A stretch of 64,000 bases of DNA from Pristionchus mayeri (Eukaryota > Nematoda > Chromadorea > Rhabditida > Neodiplogasteridae): positions 40,924,901 to 40,988,900 of the forward strand of contig BTRK01000006.1 in assembly GCA_036245805.1 (NCBI GenBank). The letters are read 5' to 3'. Positions within the stretch are counted from its first letter, which is position 1. Each line of letters opens with the position of its first letter. Of the stretch, positions 46,901 through 57,299 are shown piece after piece. The translations under genes were made by a program, and so were the position numbers. The notes under the pieces are model-generated. The model had not been told where the DNA came from and did no database searches. It was given only the letters and a program-made list of their open reading frames with translations.

Positions 46901-48266
46901 CTGAGCCGATCCAAGTGAGAATAAACCAGAATCTCTTTCTTTAACCTCCATGTTCTTTCGCTTTGAACTGACGAGAGTTCAGTAGCTCTCGAGCAGGTCT
47001 GACTAATGATTAAGGTATGCTGACTGTTCATACTCTTCTCCCCTGCAGATTCCTGGCGGAGTCCGCGTAGAGAATTATGGAATTGACGACTATCGTGACG
47101 TGCTCTTCCGTGTGACCTACCTGAGATTGATTGGACCAGATGGAGAGGAGGTGAGAGATGGAGAGGATAGGGGGACTTGCGGTCTGGTGTGATTGGAATT
47201 GAGTAGAATGTGTGGTAAAGAAAATGTAAATGTTGAAATTGCAGCGTCACGTTGAGCACTGGCAGGGAGACATGAATAATGTCGACAATCTCGCCTCTCC
47301 CCTCACTGTGTTGAGACTGGCGAGAGCTTGCGCACTTCCCGTGGTGAGACTGCTTGTCGCCCTATTCGGGTCAACAACCCTTGGCGCAGTAGTGGTGCAT
47401 ATTCATTGTATATGAATGTAAATGCTGCAGGTGCTGCACGACTGTCTGGGCGTGTCTCGTGCGGCTTGTCTGGTCGCAGCAGAAGCAGCCATCTGCTCGC
47501 TGCTCCGTGGACCGACTTACAAGGTGAGAATGAAGGACGCAAAAGAGGATTGACGCAGGGATGGTGTTGCTATCAGTCTGACTCCTTTAATGATATCTTA
47601 TCATTGCAGCAAACTGTGCAGAAGGCTGTCCATTGGGTTCGATCCCAGCGAGCTTTCGCTGTCGAGACACCCATGCAGTTCGTGTATGCACACAGGTGGG
47701 GAAGAAGGGGGTGGGGGGGGGGTGACCTACTGATCTTTGAACTCCTGGAGTCTTCTTATTTGTCTGCTCACTCATTTCTTCAGAGTCGTGTGCAATTTCT
47801 TCCGCCCTCTGCTCGCACAGAGCAAATCCTTCGATGCAGACTACAAGAGGTGAGGAGGGAGAGGAAGGAAGTAGAGGGGAAGGAAGGGGAGGAGGGGGAG
47901 AGGGAACAGGAGAAGAAGGGTGTCACTCTTTCCCTTGGAAGATGAGCCAACTCCTTGTCAGATGGATGGAGGAGCGTGCTTCTCGGATGTTCCTCGATGA
48001 TTCCTCCGATTCTCTTCCCGGCTACCGTATGCTGTCCCCTCGAGTCGATCCTGATTTGCTCAGAATGGCCAGAAGAAGGTGAGGAAAGGGAGGTGGAAGG
48101 AGTACGGTAGTCCCTGATACCGTAATCTCCCAGGGAGCGTCCTGATGATCGTCGCGAGGCTCACGACGTTGTCGGTGAGCTTCCGCTGCCGGTGGACGGG
48201 CCCGATGTACTGAGCGCGAAGAAGAGACTGCCGAACAAGTATCCAGTCGGGGCGAGATATCTGTAG
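43926..48266 (+). CDS. Tyrosine phosphatase-like protein with a dead active site
   Basis: About 20 short exons encode roughly 720 residues. The N-terminal half (MEGILTK to about IHPEAAR) is a helical region without a recognised domain (KGNWIQRSLGAISNFMFDEP, ERAKLARQGRP, WVVPLRRIAEKAGIDSKFF). The C-terminal half is a protein tyrosine phosphatase fold: FIHANRVEG (from DYINAN), FILTQAPLPSTIVDFWRMIW (signature Q-PL--T--DFWRM), VPYIFMLTSRKE, CAPYWP and the HWQGDMNN region in place of WPD. The P-loop LHDCLGVSRAA follows. In active enzymes the P-loop is HC(X5)R; here His is followed by Asp, so the catalytic Cys is replaced while the Arg remains. The WPD aspartate loop is also altered. It is therefore a probable pseudophosphatase that binds rather than cleaves phosphotyrosine. 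TAG is at 48264-48266; the true start may lie upstream. Confidence 0.82.
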
Positions 48267-48269
48267 AAG

Positions 48270-48819
48270 GGATACTGCATCGTATTTTAGTAGCTCTGCA
48301 ATGTACACCCAGTTTTATCCCATTTGCTAATAGGACGGGTTTCTTTCTCTTTTATTTTTATTGTTTTGCTGAGCCTCTGAACTAATTTGCAATACAAGTC
48401 TTCCACGAATGTAACTATTAATCGATAATCTGTGCCATACCGTCTTCTAATTGGTAAATTATAACTGTAAATTTTAGTAAATAAAGATTATTCCAACAAT
48501 CTGAAAGACTTGATCAGACGAGGGAGGTACGAGATAGTGAGAAGTTAGGAAAGAAAGTGAAGGGGTGGGCGAGAAGAAGTGAATTTCTGTGAAAGGACAT
48601 GCGGAATGGACAGATGCCTCTTCTCGGTCTACGAAGAGGACGCGTGATTCCCGACTAATCACCGAGGTCTTCAAGAACTTCATCGATCAGTGAGTAGTGT
48701 ACTGGTTGATTTTCGTCGACCGATCATCTGTGCGCACTATTAGTAATCTTCGCAAGTTAATGGAGAAGAGTAATTGGTAGTGAGGGCAGAAGTGTGGTCT
48801 GTTGAGGACTGACTTGTAA
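48270..48819. other. Intergenic, no gene recognised
   Basis: AT-rich 3' flank of the phosphatase-like gene. No exon resembling the missing first membrane segment of the srt gene was found here. Confidence 0.4.
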
Positions 48820-48827
48820 TTTGAGAG

Positions 48828-49146
48828 TAGGGATGTCTAAACGGAATACGGCGATTCCGTTTTCCTCATTTCCCTCTCACTCCATTCCGTTATCGGCCGA
48901 TCTGCCTCATTTCGTATGCGGAATGACATGTCAAAACGGCGATTCCGTTTTGCCATTCCTCCGTTTTCGCGCGCGGCGAGCGGCCTATTGTTCTCTCCAT
49001 AATTTAAAATCAAAATTGATTACGGCAACTCCGTTTTGACCCTGCGCGCCGTCCAGAAATGACACCGATGACTGCAACTCCGTTTTGGAGAAATGATAGG
49101 GAAATCAAAACATCAAACCGGTTTCAATTCCGTATAGACATCCCTA
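48828..49146. mobile_element. hAT-type miniature element with 8-bp target duplication
   Basis: The terminal inverted repeats are TAGGGATGTCTAAACGGAAT at left and TAGGGATGTCTATACGGAAT at right (read inwards). Perfect 8-bp duplications TTTGAGAG sit at 48820-48827 and 49147-49154. An 8-bp duplication with TAGGG-type ends is the hAT hallmark. The interior has repeated GGCGATTCCGTTTT motifs and no transposase. Confidence 0.95.
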
Positions 49147-49255
49147 TTTGAGAGCACTTAGCCGAATGGAAAAATGCCTTTCTCATTTGATAGGGTCTAT
49201 TATGACAGTGAATTCTTCATAGTTCTGATTTCGGCCAAACAATGGAAGGTCTCAG

Positions 49256-51470
49256 ATAATGTTCTGCCTGTCGTTTCTCGACATGGTAGCTATCGTAGCT
49301 AACTGCATTCTCTTCGGATACCTACTCATACAGGTTTGAGACAAATCTGAGAATCTAATTTTCAAATCATTATTCCTTTCAGGGTGCAGTGTACTGCTCG
49401 TCCTCGCTGACTCTCGTCGCGGGAGTCACTGGATACGGTAAGTTCGAGTAATGTCGATTCAAAACATGTCCGACAACTGATCATAGAATATGCAAACAAA
49501 ACCAGCATGCTGGACAGTGAAGACATGGAGCGGAGAATATTTATTTTCGCAGGAGTCTGGTTGATGGCATCGACCTGCTGTCTGGTGCTGGCACTGAACA
49601 GACTCTTCGAGATACTCGGATTCTCCAAATATGTACTTCTCGGTCTGTTTCCGAAAATGTGAACGATAAACATTGCGAATCAGAGTACGTGAACAAACAT
49701 CTGCATCGGAATCTGCTGTGTTTACGGCATCTTGACTCTCTTCACGAGACCTGTGAGATTATTATAAGAATTATCGATTTCCAAATATCAAAAGTGAACA
49801 TAAGATGAATGCCCGTGCATGCTTAGGTGATCGTCAATTCGAAACTGCAGTCAATGTTCTTCTCTCCGTTCATTCCCGGGCACAACGTTGAAGAGGTACA
49901 GTTTGTGAATGCGTGCATTCGAAAACAAGGTTGATATGCGTTTTTATTGGAAATACTGGAGAATATGAAGAATTCATAATCGGTAAATTTCGAAATTCGG
50001 AAATTATCCCTTCATGTCACACGCACTCGCTACTTTTTCGTGAGTGTGGGATGAGTATTTCTTATTCATAACAAAGGAGATACGTGAATTTCATATGTCA
50101 GAATAGTCGGGAGTCGGAGATATTTTGATGCTTGTTATTTTGATGGAGTTCTTGATCGTACCTGTAGAACAACAGAGGCTCGTATGCTCTTTGCGTTTTT
50201 ATAATAGCGCCAAGGCCACCGTAAGCTTAAATGTGAGTTGTTGAAGATGGAAATAATCTTCAACAACTCACATTTAAGCTTACGGTGGCCCTGGCGCTAT
50301 CATAAAAGCAAAAAAAGAAGACTTTAAAGTTACCCAACAAGGACGAAACCCTGATCTCACCCTGATCCCGTCGCATGTACGAGAGAGTATGCAAAAGTGA
50401 GAGAGCGCGGGATTACGCTGAACATTTCCGGCTTTCCCTTAAGGCTATTATTGATTTTTAGCATTTTTGAATATTCATTCTATACTAATTCAACCATAGG
50501 CTATTCGATGAAGGACAAAAAATATTGGTTCAATTTCGTCCTTGTTGGGTAACTTTAACGCAAGAAAATCTCCAGAAATCTGTCGAGATTGTAAAAATTT
50601 GCATGACGAATGTGTTAGTTGTGCGTGACTGACAAACGTCGTCTACAGTACGTCAACGTGCCGCACGCAGTGCACAACCTCGGCGTCGCCGCCTGCTTCT
50701 GCCTCATGTACATGGCCATCTGCGCGGTTCTCGTGATCAAGAGCGTACTGTATCCGCACAGCTTACGCATATCATCAATTGACTGCTTTTCAGAGAGCCA
50801 CTTTAACGCAAGAAAATCTCCAGAAATCTGTCGAGATTGTAAAAATTTGCATGACGAATGTGTTAATTGTGCGTGACTGACAAACGTCGTCTACAGTACG
50901 TCAACGTGCCGCACGCAGTGCACAACCTCGGCGTCGCCGCCTGCTTCTGCCTCATGTACATGGCCATCTGCGCGGTTCTCGTGATCAAGAGCGTACTGTA
51001 TCCGCACAGCTTACGCATATCATCAATTGACTGCTTTTCAGAGAGCCATGCAATCAAGCGGCGCACGCGTTCGAATCATCAACAATATGCCTGTACTTTT
51101 TAAGTTTCACATTTCGAAAATGCTGAAAATGTTGAGGTTTTCGTGCAAGCCATGCTCATTTGTTGCGTCAATCTCGTCAGTACGTCGATGTAAGTCGAGA
51201 AAACATTTCCAGCTTCGGTAAATGAGCCATATTGACCTGGCAGTGAAGCAGAGCTCATATTTTACATAACAATGAATAATTTTTGTAAATGAATAAATAT
51301 AGTTATGTCTACATGAACTTCCGTCCGGTCCCTCCCGCGATTGTCGTGCTTGGCCATGCTTGTTGGCAGATCAGTCATGGTTTTTAGAAGATAATATTAC
51401 AAATGATCGATTCAGTCAATCAGGCTCGCCTAAATTCATTTACTTGGCACTCAACAGAAACATCAGATGA
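49256..51470 (+). CDS. Serpentine receptor class T (srt) chemoreceptor
   Basis: This is a seven-membrane-segment GPCR expected in the sensory neuron membrane. Exons recognised: IMFCLSFLDMVAIVANCILF (TM2, 49256-49333); AVYCSSSLTLVAGVTGY; VWLMASTCCLVLALNRLFEI (TM3, the LALNR motif of srt); NICIGICCVYGILTLFTRP (TM4); NSKLQSMFFSPFIPGHN; YVNVPHAVHNLGVAACFCLM (TM5, 50647 and again 50895); a linker; AMLICCVNLVSTSM (TM6); YMNFRPVPPAIVVLGHACWQ (TM7 start); and FIYLALNRNIR with TGA at 51468-51470. The order and motifs (ALNR, YVN--H, GH--WQ--HG, IYL--NR-IR) are srt-specific. No TM1 exon was found 5' of 49256, and the TM5 exon is tandemly duplicated, so this may be a pseudogene in progress. Confidence 0.78.
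50194..50310. repeat. Near-perfect 55-bp-stem hairpin
   Basis: Arms 50194-50248 and 50256-50310 pair almost perfectly (for example CACCGTAAGCTTAAATGTGA with its complement) around a 7-base loop GGAAATA. It lies in an srt intron. It could be a MITE or a small-RNA precursor. Confidence 0.9.
50327..50555. mobile_element. 229-bp terminal-inverted-repeat element, TA target site
   Basis: The ends are AAGTTACCCAACAAGGACGA(AA) and its inverted copy, flanked by TA at 50325-50326 and 50556-50557. It is non-coding and lies in the srt intron immediately before the duplicated exon. Confidence 0.85.
50552..51047. repeat. 248-bp tandem duplication containing an srt exon
   Basis: Copy 1 is 50552-50799 and copy 2 is 50800-51047. 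I see a single difference (GTTAGTTG versus GTTAATTG, upstream of the exon). Each copy carries the intron 3' end, the whole TM5 exon and the following intron up to the next acceptor. The left boundary overlaps the last 4 bases of the TA element. Confidence 0.95.
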
Positions 51471-51499
51471 TTCGCACTCGAATCGATTGGCCTAGGTGA

Positions 51500-53400
51500 G
51501 GTGTACGGTAGCCCCTCCTCGGATAGCGAAATCATTCTATGATTGACTTATCCCCTATCTAACTTGTCTCGAATTGCCAACCCTAGTGAGAAGTGGTGCT
51601 GATTATGAAAATGCAGATTTCACCGTAGAATTTGAATATTTTAAGTTTCTGAAATCTGTTAAGAATGAAAGCGCCTGCTTCCCGCCAGACTCACAAAGAA
51701 CTCACAAATAATCGGGAAACAGGGCTCCACTACCACAGATTCCGTTTTGGGAATAAGCCCGGGCGGAGAAATCAAGATTTGGGCAGCACTTCGTGCCCAC
51801 AAAGTGAAATCTCTCCTCTGACTGGTCACCCAGACACGGCGAACAGCTTGGGTCACAAAGACGCCAAGGTTCGGGACGATCCTGTATCACAAAGACAACA
51901 GGACGCTCCTGCATCACAAAGACGCCAGGAGCTCAGCGCGTCACCAAGACAGCGCTGGCACACGTCACAAAGACAGTGTGACTAACAAAACCAGGCAAGG
52001 AGAAACACGGAGAAACAAGGAGAAAGTGCATGGAGAAGACAAGAAGGTTAACGCAGAAACGCACCAAACGACTACGTGAATAAACCCCTTGAATTGCAAA
52101 CGCCCCTTGAATACGAAAAAAGATAATAATAATTATTTATACAATAAAATAAGAGCAGCATAACACAACATCCTCCGACGACGACCGGGAGAGGAAGTGA
52201 AATAACACGCGTCTTCTGAGAGAATGCATGAAAAGGACCCACCTAAGGAACTAGCTGCAAAAGTTTGAGCCAAATCGAAAAGAAAATTATGGTAGAGTCC
52301 AGTGGAGACGGGAAAACTTCTATACTAGCGATTTGTCCTGGAACCGGCTTTTAGGCACAAGAATTACAAATGCTGCGGTGTTTTAGGCACAAGAATTACA
52401 AATGCTGCGGTGCAAGGTAGTACCGCTTGCTAACAATCGTGGTAAGACACAATGACACACGTCAACGAGACGGGGCAACGATTACGGTAGGTTAGTTCAA
52501 CGGAGGGGACAAACGTGTCATAATTATTATTTAATGTACGAATTAAATATTGTAATGCTTATTGGGAGTAATTATTAATTAATTGGGGTTGTTCTAGCGG
52601 GAAAACCCCTTCCTTCTACAAATCTTCAGAACGACTGCTCAAGAAGAAACAGACCGTGGCCTTCTCGTTGACAACGAAATCTCTTGCATCATCCACCACC
52701 CCCGTTACCCCAATTTACAATGTCATGAATAGTTTCAGAAATAATGATAAAATATTCGATTGGCAGTTGCAAATGGCAGTGAACGTTGATGCCCGAATCA
52801 GAAGCCAGATGTCATTCATGCATTCCATATATTTTTTTACAATTGTAATTGAGCCACTGAACAAGATAATCGTTTTTTGCTGGAAATTGAATGCTAGGAT
52901 ATAGGCGAATGTCATGTTTGCCAACACGAAATGTATCTAACAGCGTGACTCAGCCTCCAATAAAATTCGAGGACGAGCAATCTGTTTAGACAGCTTTCTC
53001 ACGAAAGGAGACACGAATACGAGATTGTCACCTAGTTTCCGTTCTCACCTACTCTCGAGGATCTCCTTATCACTGTATCTTCTTCTATCAGAGTATCGCT
53101 TGTATTCAAGATGGTCCACGATTCGCCCTTGTTCACGCATCGAATCTGCTGCTGCAGCGCAACGGTAGGCTAGATTTCCAAAGTACTCAATTTGAATGTT
53201 GAAATTCTGGTCACTGTTTCTTCCTATTTGCATATACTCTATCAAACGAGCGGTAGAAGTGTGTGAGAAGACGGTTACCTGAATTTCGAAATTATTTTTC
53301 TGAACCTGCAAAATCCGCTACATAGACATCGAAATTTGATTTAAAATTTTTCTCAATAGGTTCACTACTAGAATAGATTTTGCGAAAATAATGGGAAAGG
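51500..53400. other. Intergenic with small tandem repeats
   Basis: No gene is supported. 51849-51985 is an imperfect tandem array of a TCACAAAGACGCCA-like unit (about 30 bp). 52349-52412 is a perfect two-copy repeat of 32 bp (starts TTTTAGGCACAAGAATTACA). Confidence 0.6.
52349..52412. repeat. Perfect 32-bp tandem duplication
   Basis: Two identical adjacent units, 52349-52380 and 52381-52412, each ending GCTGCGGTG. Confidence 0.95.
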
Positions 53401-53464
53401 GTACTATTTTGGGTTCTCATACGGAAGTTTTTCATTCGACGGTGATCATCTGACCTATTGCCAG

Positions 53465-54542
53465 TTCTTGCAAATATCGTTGAGGTGGCCTCGCAAGTGA
53501 TGGCTTGTCTGGCCATCATACTCTGCGCGATAATCGCCGTCTCCACGTGGTTCACCGACTCACCGATCTACCTCAACATCTATCAGGTTATCTCTTCTTT
53601 ACCTTCCCCAGCTAGCTGGATACAAGCTAGTAGGTGCAGCTTCGAGTCTTAGGTGAAGTTATGAATGAAGTGAAAAAATAATTCTTTATTCGAAGGACTA
53701 CAAATAAGAGCTGAAGAGGATGAACTATTCGTATTTCCATCACCGTTTCAACACTTCACACTCTCTCTACCGTCTTGAGAGCGTGTGGAAAGACGAAATG
53801 AGCCTCATTGTAAACGCCTCACTGTCGTGCCCGGAAGAAGGATTTCGTGAAATGAATGGACTCGAACTCTTCAGACAGTGCTGGTGGTCACTGAGATCGT
53901 CGCGTGTGCTCTAGTCTTCGTCGCTTGCTGCTCGCTGCGACCTGTACTCGTACTACCCATCATCGTCATCCAGGTGAATTACTCCGTTCCTCTCGGCGTG
54001 ACTGAGAAGAATGTCACACCATTACTAAACTCTTCTCCTAATTCACTCAAAATTGAGAAGAATGAGAGAAACGGTAGAGGAGTACTTGTTCACGAATAAT
54101 GTTCAGTAAATTGTGAAGAAATTACTTTATAACAGAGATTTCAATTATTTTTTCCGAGATCAAACAGATATTTCGCAGGCGTGGAACTCAGTCAGCATCA
54201 TCGGAACGGGCATCTGGTTCCTGATCGATACGTGGAGTATTCTCACAGCATTCGGAGTCGTGTGAGCTATCATTATCTGACTGATTTCTCGAATTTCCAA
54301 ACTTTCGATAAAAATTTGCTATAATTTTCATACCTTTTGGAAGAATGAAGAATATGAATTCCTGCAGTTACTACATCTGCGTCTACTCGTGCTCTTTGCT
54401 CTTCTCTCTCTTCATCCTCCACTGCCACGTCTGCTGCTTCAAAGTGCTCACATTTAAGAAGCAGTCAGTTTTAGCTTCCTTTTTACACTATCAATATTAT
54501 AATTTTCGTGATTTCGCAAGTTCAACAAAAAATGCAGGGTAA
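53465..54542 (+). CDS. Four-membrane-segment protein 1 (nematode family, unnamed)
   Basis: Four exons (53465-53586, 53879-53973, 54180-54262, 54368-54542) each encode one hydrophobic segment: VMACLAIILCAIIAVSTWF; VLVVTEIVACALVFVACC; VSIIGTGIWFLIDTWSIL; YYICVYSCSLLFSLFILHCH. Splice phases fit. The C-terminal tail (FKVLTFKKQS onwards) is short and basic, ending at the TAA at 54540-54542. The exon carrying the start was not identified. The neighbour at 55.2-57.3 kb has the same exon layout, so the two are tandem paralogues. The small tetraspan architecture is common in nematode-specific membrane families; I do not assign a function. Confidence 0.5.
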
Positions 54543-54599
54543 ATGCTTTCTTTCTTCCCGGAGCCAGGAAACTGTCGAATTTTCTGAGAAATTGCACCT

Positions 54600-55230
54600 A
54601 GAAATTCTGAAAAATCCGTATTTTCAGTGCTAATTCTCCAAAAAATGGAGGAAATGTTGTACTTTCAGCGCCCGTCACCACCACTGCGACTCTGCTCAGT
54701 AAAGCGCGTAAGCGACGAATCGAACTTGTGAATAGACCTACTCAAACAGACTTTCCCTATATTTGCCTTCTCGTGACGGGATTGGTGCATGGCTGCATGA
54801 CTCATATTTGAACTCTGTATCGAGGACTGTATCAGTAAAATTTCAACATCGCTATTCAAAAGTTTGATTGTGCATCTTTCATTGGTATGGGAAACAAATG
54901 AAAACTGTGCAATGAACACTGCATCAAAAAGGGTAAAGGTAAAGGCAGCAGTAGTCTGCCCCACCGAATAACCTTCCGTAGTCGCCTTCTGACGAATATA
55001 TAATCGCTTGACGTGGCTGCAGCTTCAAATGAACACTGATCATTGAACGGAGCTTGTTAGTTCAATGAGTCATCCTCCATTGGAGATAAAGCCCATGACC
55101 ATTGTCTAGTGACGAGAGGTGCAAATCTCCGATAAGAATCGAAAAACTCTCCCACGCGTTTATCTCGAGCATTATTCGACTGCATACTAGCCAGTTCCAC
55201 CTCGTAGACGCTGTCCATTTCCCCCTTTAT
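54600..55230. other. Spacer between the tandem paralogues
   Basis: No exon is supported. Frames on both strands are short and lack family features. Confidence 0.4.
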
Positions 55231-55238
55231 TCGCCACA

Positions 55239-57276
55239 ATGTCGACCTGCATGGAGAGGTTTCTGCCACAGAGAATGTGCTGGTGCAGTGTAACGGTTTG
55301 TGCCATCTTCTTTTTCGAATTTATCACTGAAACGAATTGTGACATTCCACGCTATCTGACAAGATTAAATTTCTTCAACAAATCCTCTGTACAGCCTATT
55401 TTTTCCACGCGTTTTTCGTGCAAAAGCAATTTCTCCCCTCTGTCAGATCGGCTCTCGAGTGATGGCGGTAGTCTCGGTAATTCAATGCATTCTTCTCGCG
55501 GTCTGGTTCTGGTTTCCCGTCACCAAATTCACCATTATCGCGTCGCTTTTCTACTCCATTTACCAGGTTTGCGAACAGATGTAGTCCTTTGAAAATACAA
55601 TCGTCGTCATTTTGATCGGCTTCCAATGACAAATAGTCAATGCTTATCGTAAGTCGAGCAACATATGACGGCGTGTCTACAAGATTACAAGCAGTTGGCC
55701 TCAGCCACGTTGTACTAGTGGCCTTTGAAAAGTTGTTCATTCCAAATTTCAATCGTTTCAGTCAGTGATGGCCCTATTGTCGTGCATCTCTTGCTTGTTG
55801 GTCTTCGCCGGAATCCACACAAACAAACCCGGCCTACTTCTGTCGGCTGTGATTCAGCAGGTAAATACTGCATTCAAGATAACAATACAGCGGAAGAGGA
55901 AGTAACGATAAAGCAAACATCATTACAGGTGATAATTACTATTAGTTTCTTCGTTACGTTCACCATCTTCCTCACGTGGATCTTCGCTCTCTACGACGTC
56001 TGGGGAATGATGTGGGTTAGAGTTAGAGAAACGATGCCTTATTCTGTTCAATCTCGTTCCGTTTGAACGATCGAGACAGTGTAAAGAAGAGAATGGGGCA
56101 TCATTTAGCGAACTCTAGATAATGAGGGTGGATTGGGCACCCCACAAATATTTTGAGTTGAAACTATCTTTTATACATTCAGATTATGCAAATTTGCATA
56201 GTAAGACTACTAATCGATAGCTCTAGAGCAGATCTCCAAGAATGACTAAGATGACCAAAACGCCAAAGTTGGCCGTTTTTTGAGATACGGGGTGAAAAAT
56301 AATTTGGTAGAACTTCATGGAAGATGAGAGGACTTACTACTTTAAATATGTGACAGTGCTTTTCACACCGTATCTCGAAAACGGCCAACTTTGGCGTCTT
56401 GGTCCCCTTAGTCATTCTTGGAGATCTGCTCTAGAGCTATCGATTAGTAGTCTTACTATGCAAATTTGCATAATCTGAATGTACGATACATGCCGAAAAG
56501 TGTTTATTTCAAAAAAAATTTAACTAAGTTCAGATTGTCCCTACTGAGTGGCGATATGATACTCCACCTGTGTCCTAATTCGTGGGTGGGGAATCCGAAT
56601 AAAACATAAAAATCGCGTAGTTCGCCTCGGAAAAGATAGTTTCAACTCAAAATATTTGTTTTTAGGGAAAAACATTTTGAAGACGTAATTTCTGCACTTA
56701 GCATAACTGAACTTATTTGTAGATGACCTGAATACGCATCGATTGGAAAAAATGTGTGCACTGTAGGTCAAAAATTGACCGATATACAGCCTTCAAAAGT
56801 GGTAGGTCAAAACATGCAAATTTTGAAAAACGAAGTTGATAGGCGTGTTCGCCGTCCTCACTTTGGTCAGTCTTTATTTTTCTGTAGCAAAGGAGTCTCA
56901 TTTTCCTGCATTTTTACAGGAGATCCGTGTTATTAGTTTGACTTGATCGTAACATGATAAGATGATGATAAGTGTCTGACAAGGAAACGATGAAAAGTCC
57001 CTGTTTCTGTTGGCAATATACAATAGTGCCATACCATCTAGAGAAAACTAGAGAAAATAGGAGTAAACGATTTTCAGATTCTGGTTGGTCTTCTTCATGG
57101 TAATGAATGGGATCTTGCTGTACTCGCTGGTCTTCCACGCCAGCAGCTGCAGATTGCTGTGGACGAAAGCAAACATGTTCGTTTCGGTGGTACACATCTT
57201 CTTAGAACTGGCCATTTTGATAATTTTTTCAAAGTCAAAAAGAGATTGGAACACCACGTTGTTTCACAATAGGTGA
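55239..57276 (+). CDS. Four-membrane-segment protein 2 (paralogue of 53.5 kb)
   Basis: The start exon is MSTCMERFLPQRMCWCS (55239-55296). It is followed by VMAVVSVIQCILLAVWFWF (about 55449-55566), SVMALLSCISCLLVFAGIHT (55763-55860), VIITISFFVTFTIFLTWIFA (55930-56010) and FWLVFFMVMNGILLYSLVFH (57080 on). The tail, with a further hydrophobic stretch VVHIFLELAILIIF, ends FHNR and TAG at 57274-57276. One exon per membrane segment, as in the 53.5-kb gene. The penultimate intron (about 1.06 kb) carries a foldback element. Cys-rich start and basic tail suggest the N-terminus faces out or lies at the membrane, but topology is a guess. Function unknown. Confidence 0.55.
56144..56657. mobile_element. 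Foldback element in an intron, right arm interrupted
   Basis: The left arm (56144 to about 56297) pairs with 56365-56485 over about 120 bp (for example GATCTCCAAGAATGACTAAG, CGCCAAAGTTGGCCGTTTT). Its outermost 25 bases (AATATTTTGAGTTGAAACTA) pair with 56632-56657 instead. So about 145 bp separates the two parts of the right arm, either an insertion there or a deletion at left. Confidence 0.8.
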
Positions 57277-57299
57277 AATAAGGAGAATTGGCGCGCCAT

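Noticed and set aside
46708..47259. A 183-codon minus-strand frame.
   Set aside because: It is the antisense shadow of the phosphatase-like exons, which are supported by splice sites and family motifs.
51665..51985. A 106-codon Gln/Arg/Ser-rich frame.
   Set aside because: It translates the imperfect TCACAAAGACGCC tandem repeat; the protein-like look is a repeat artefact.
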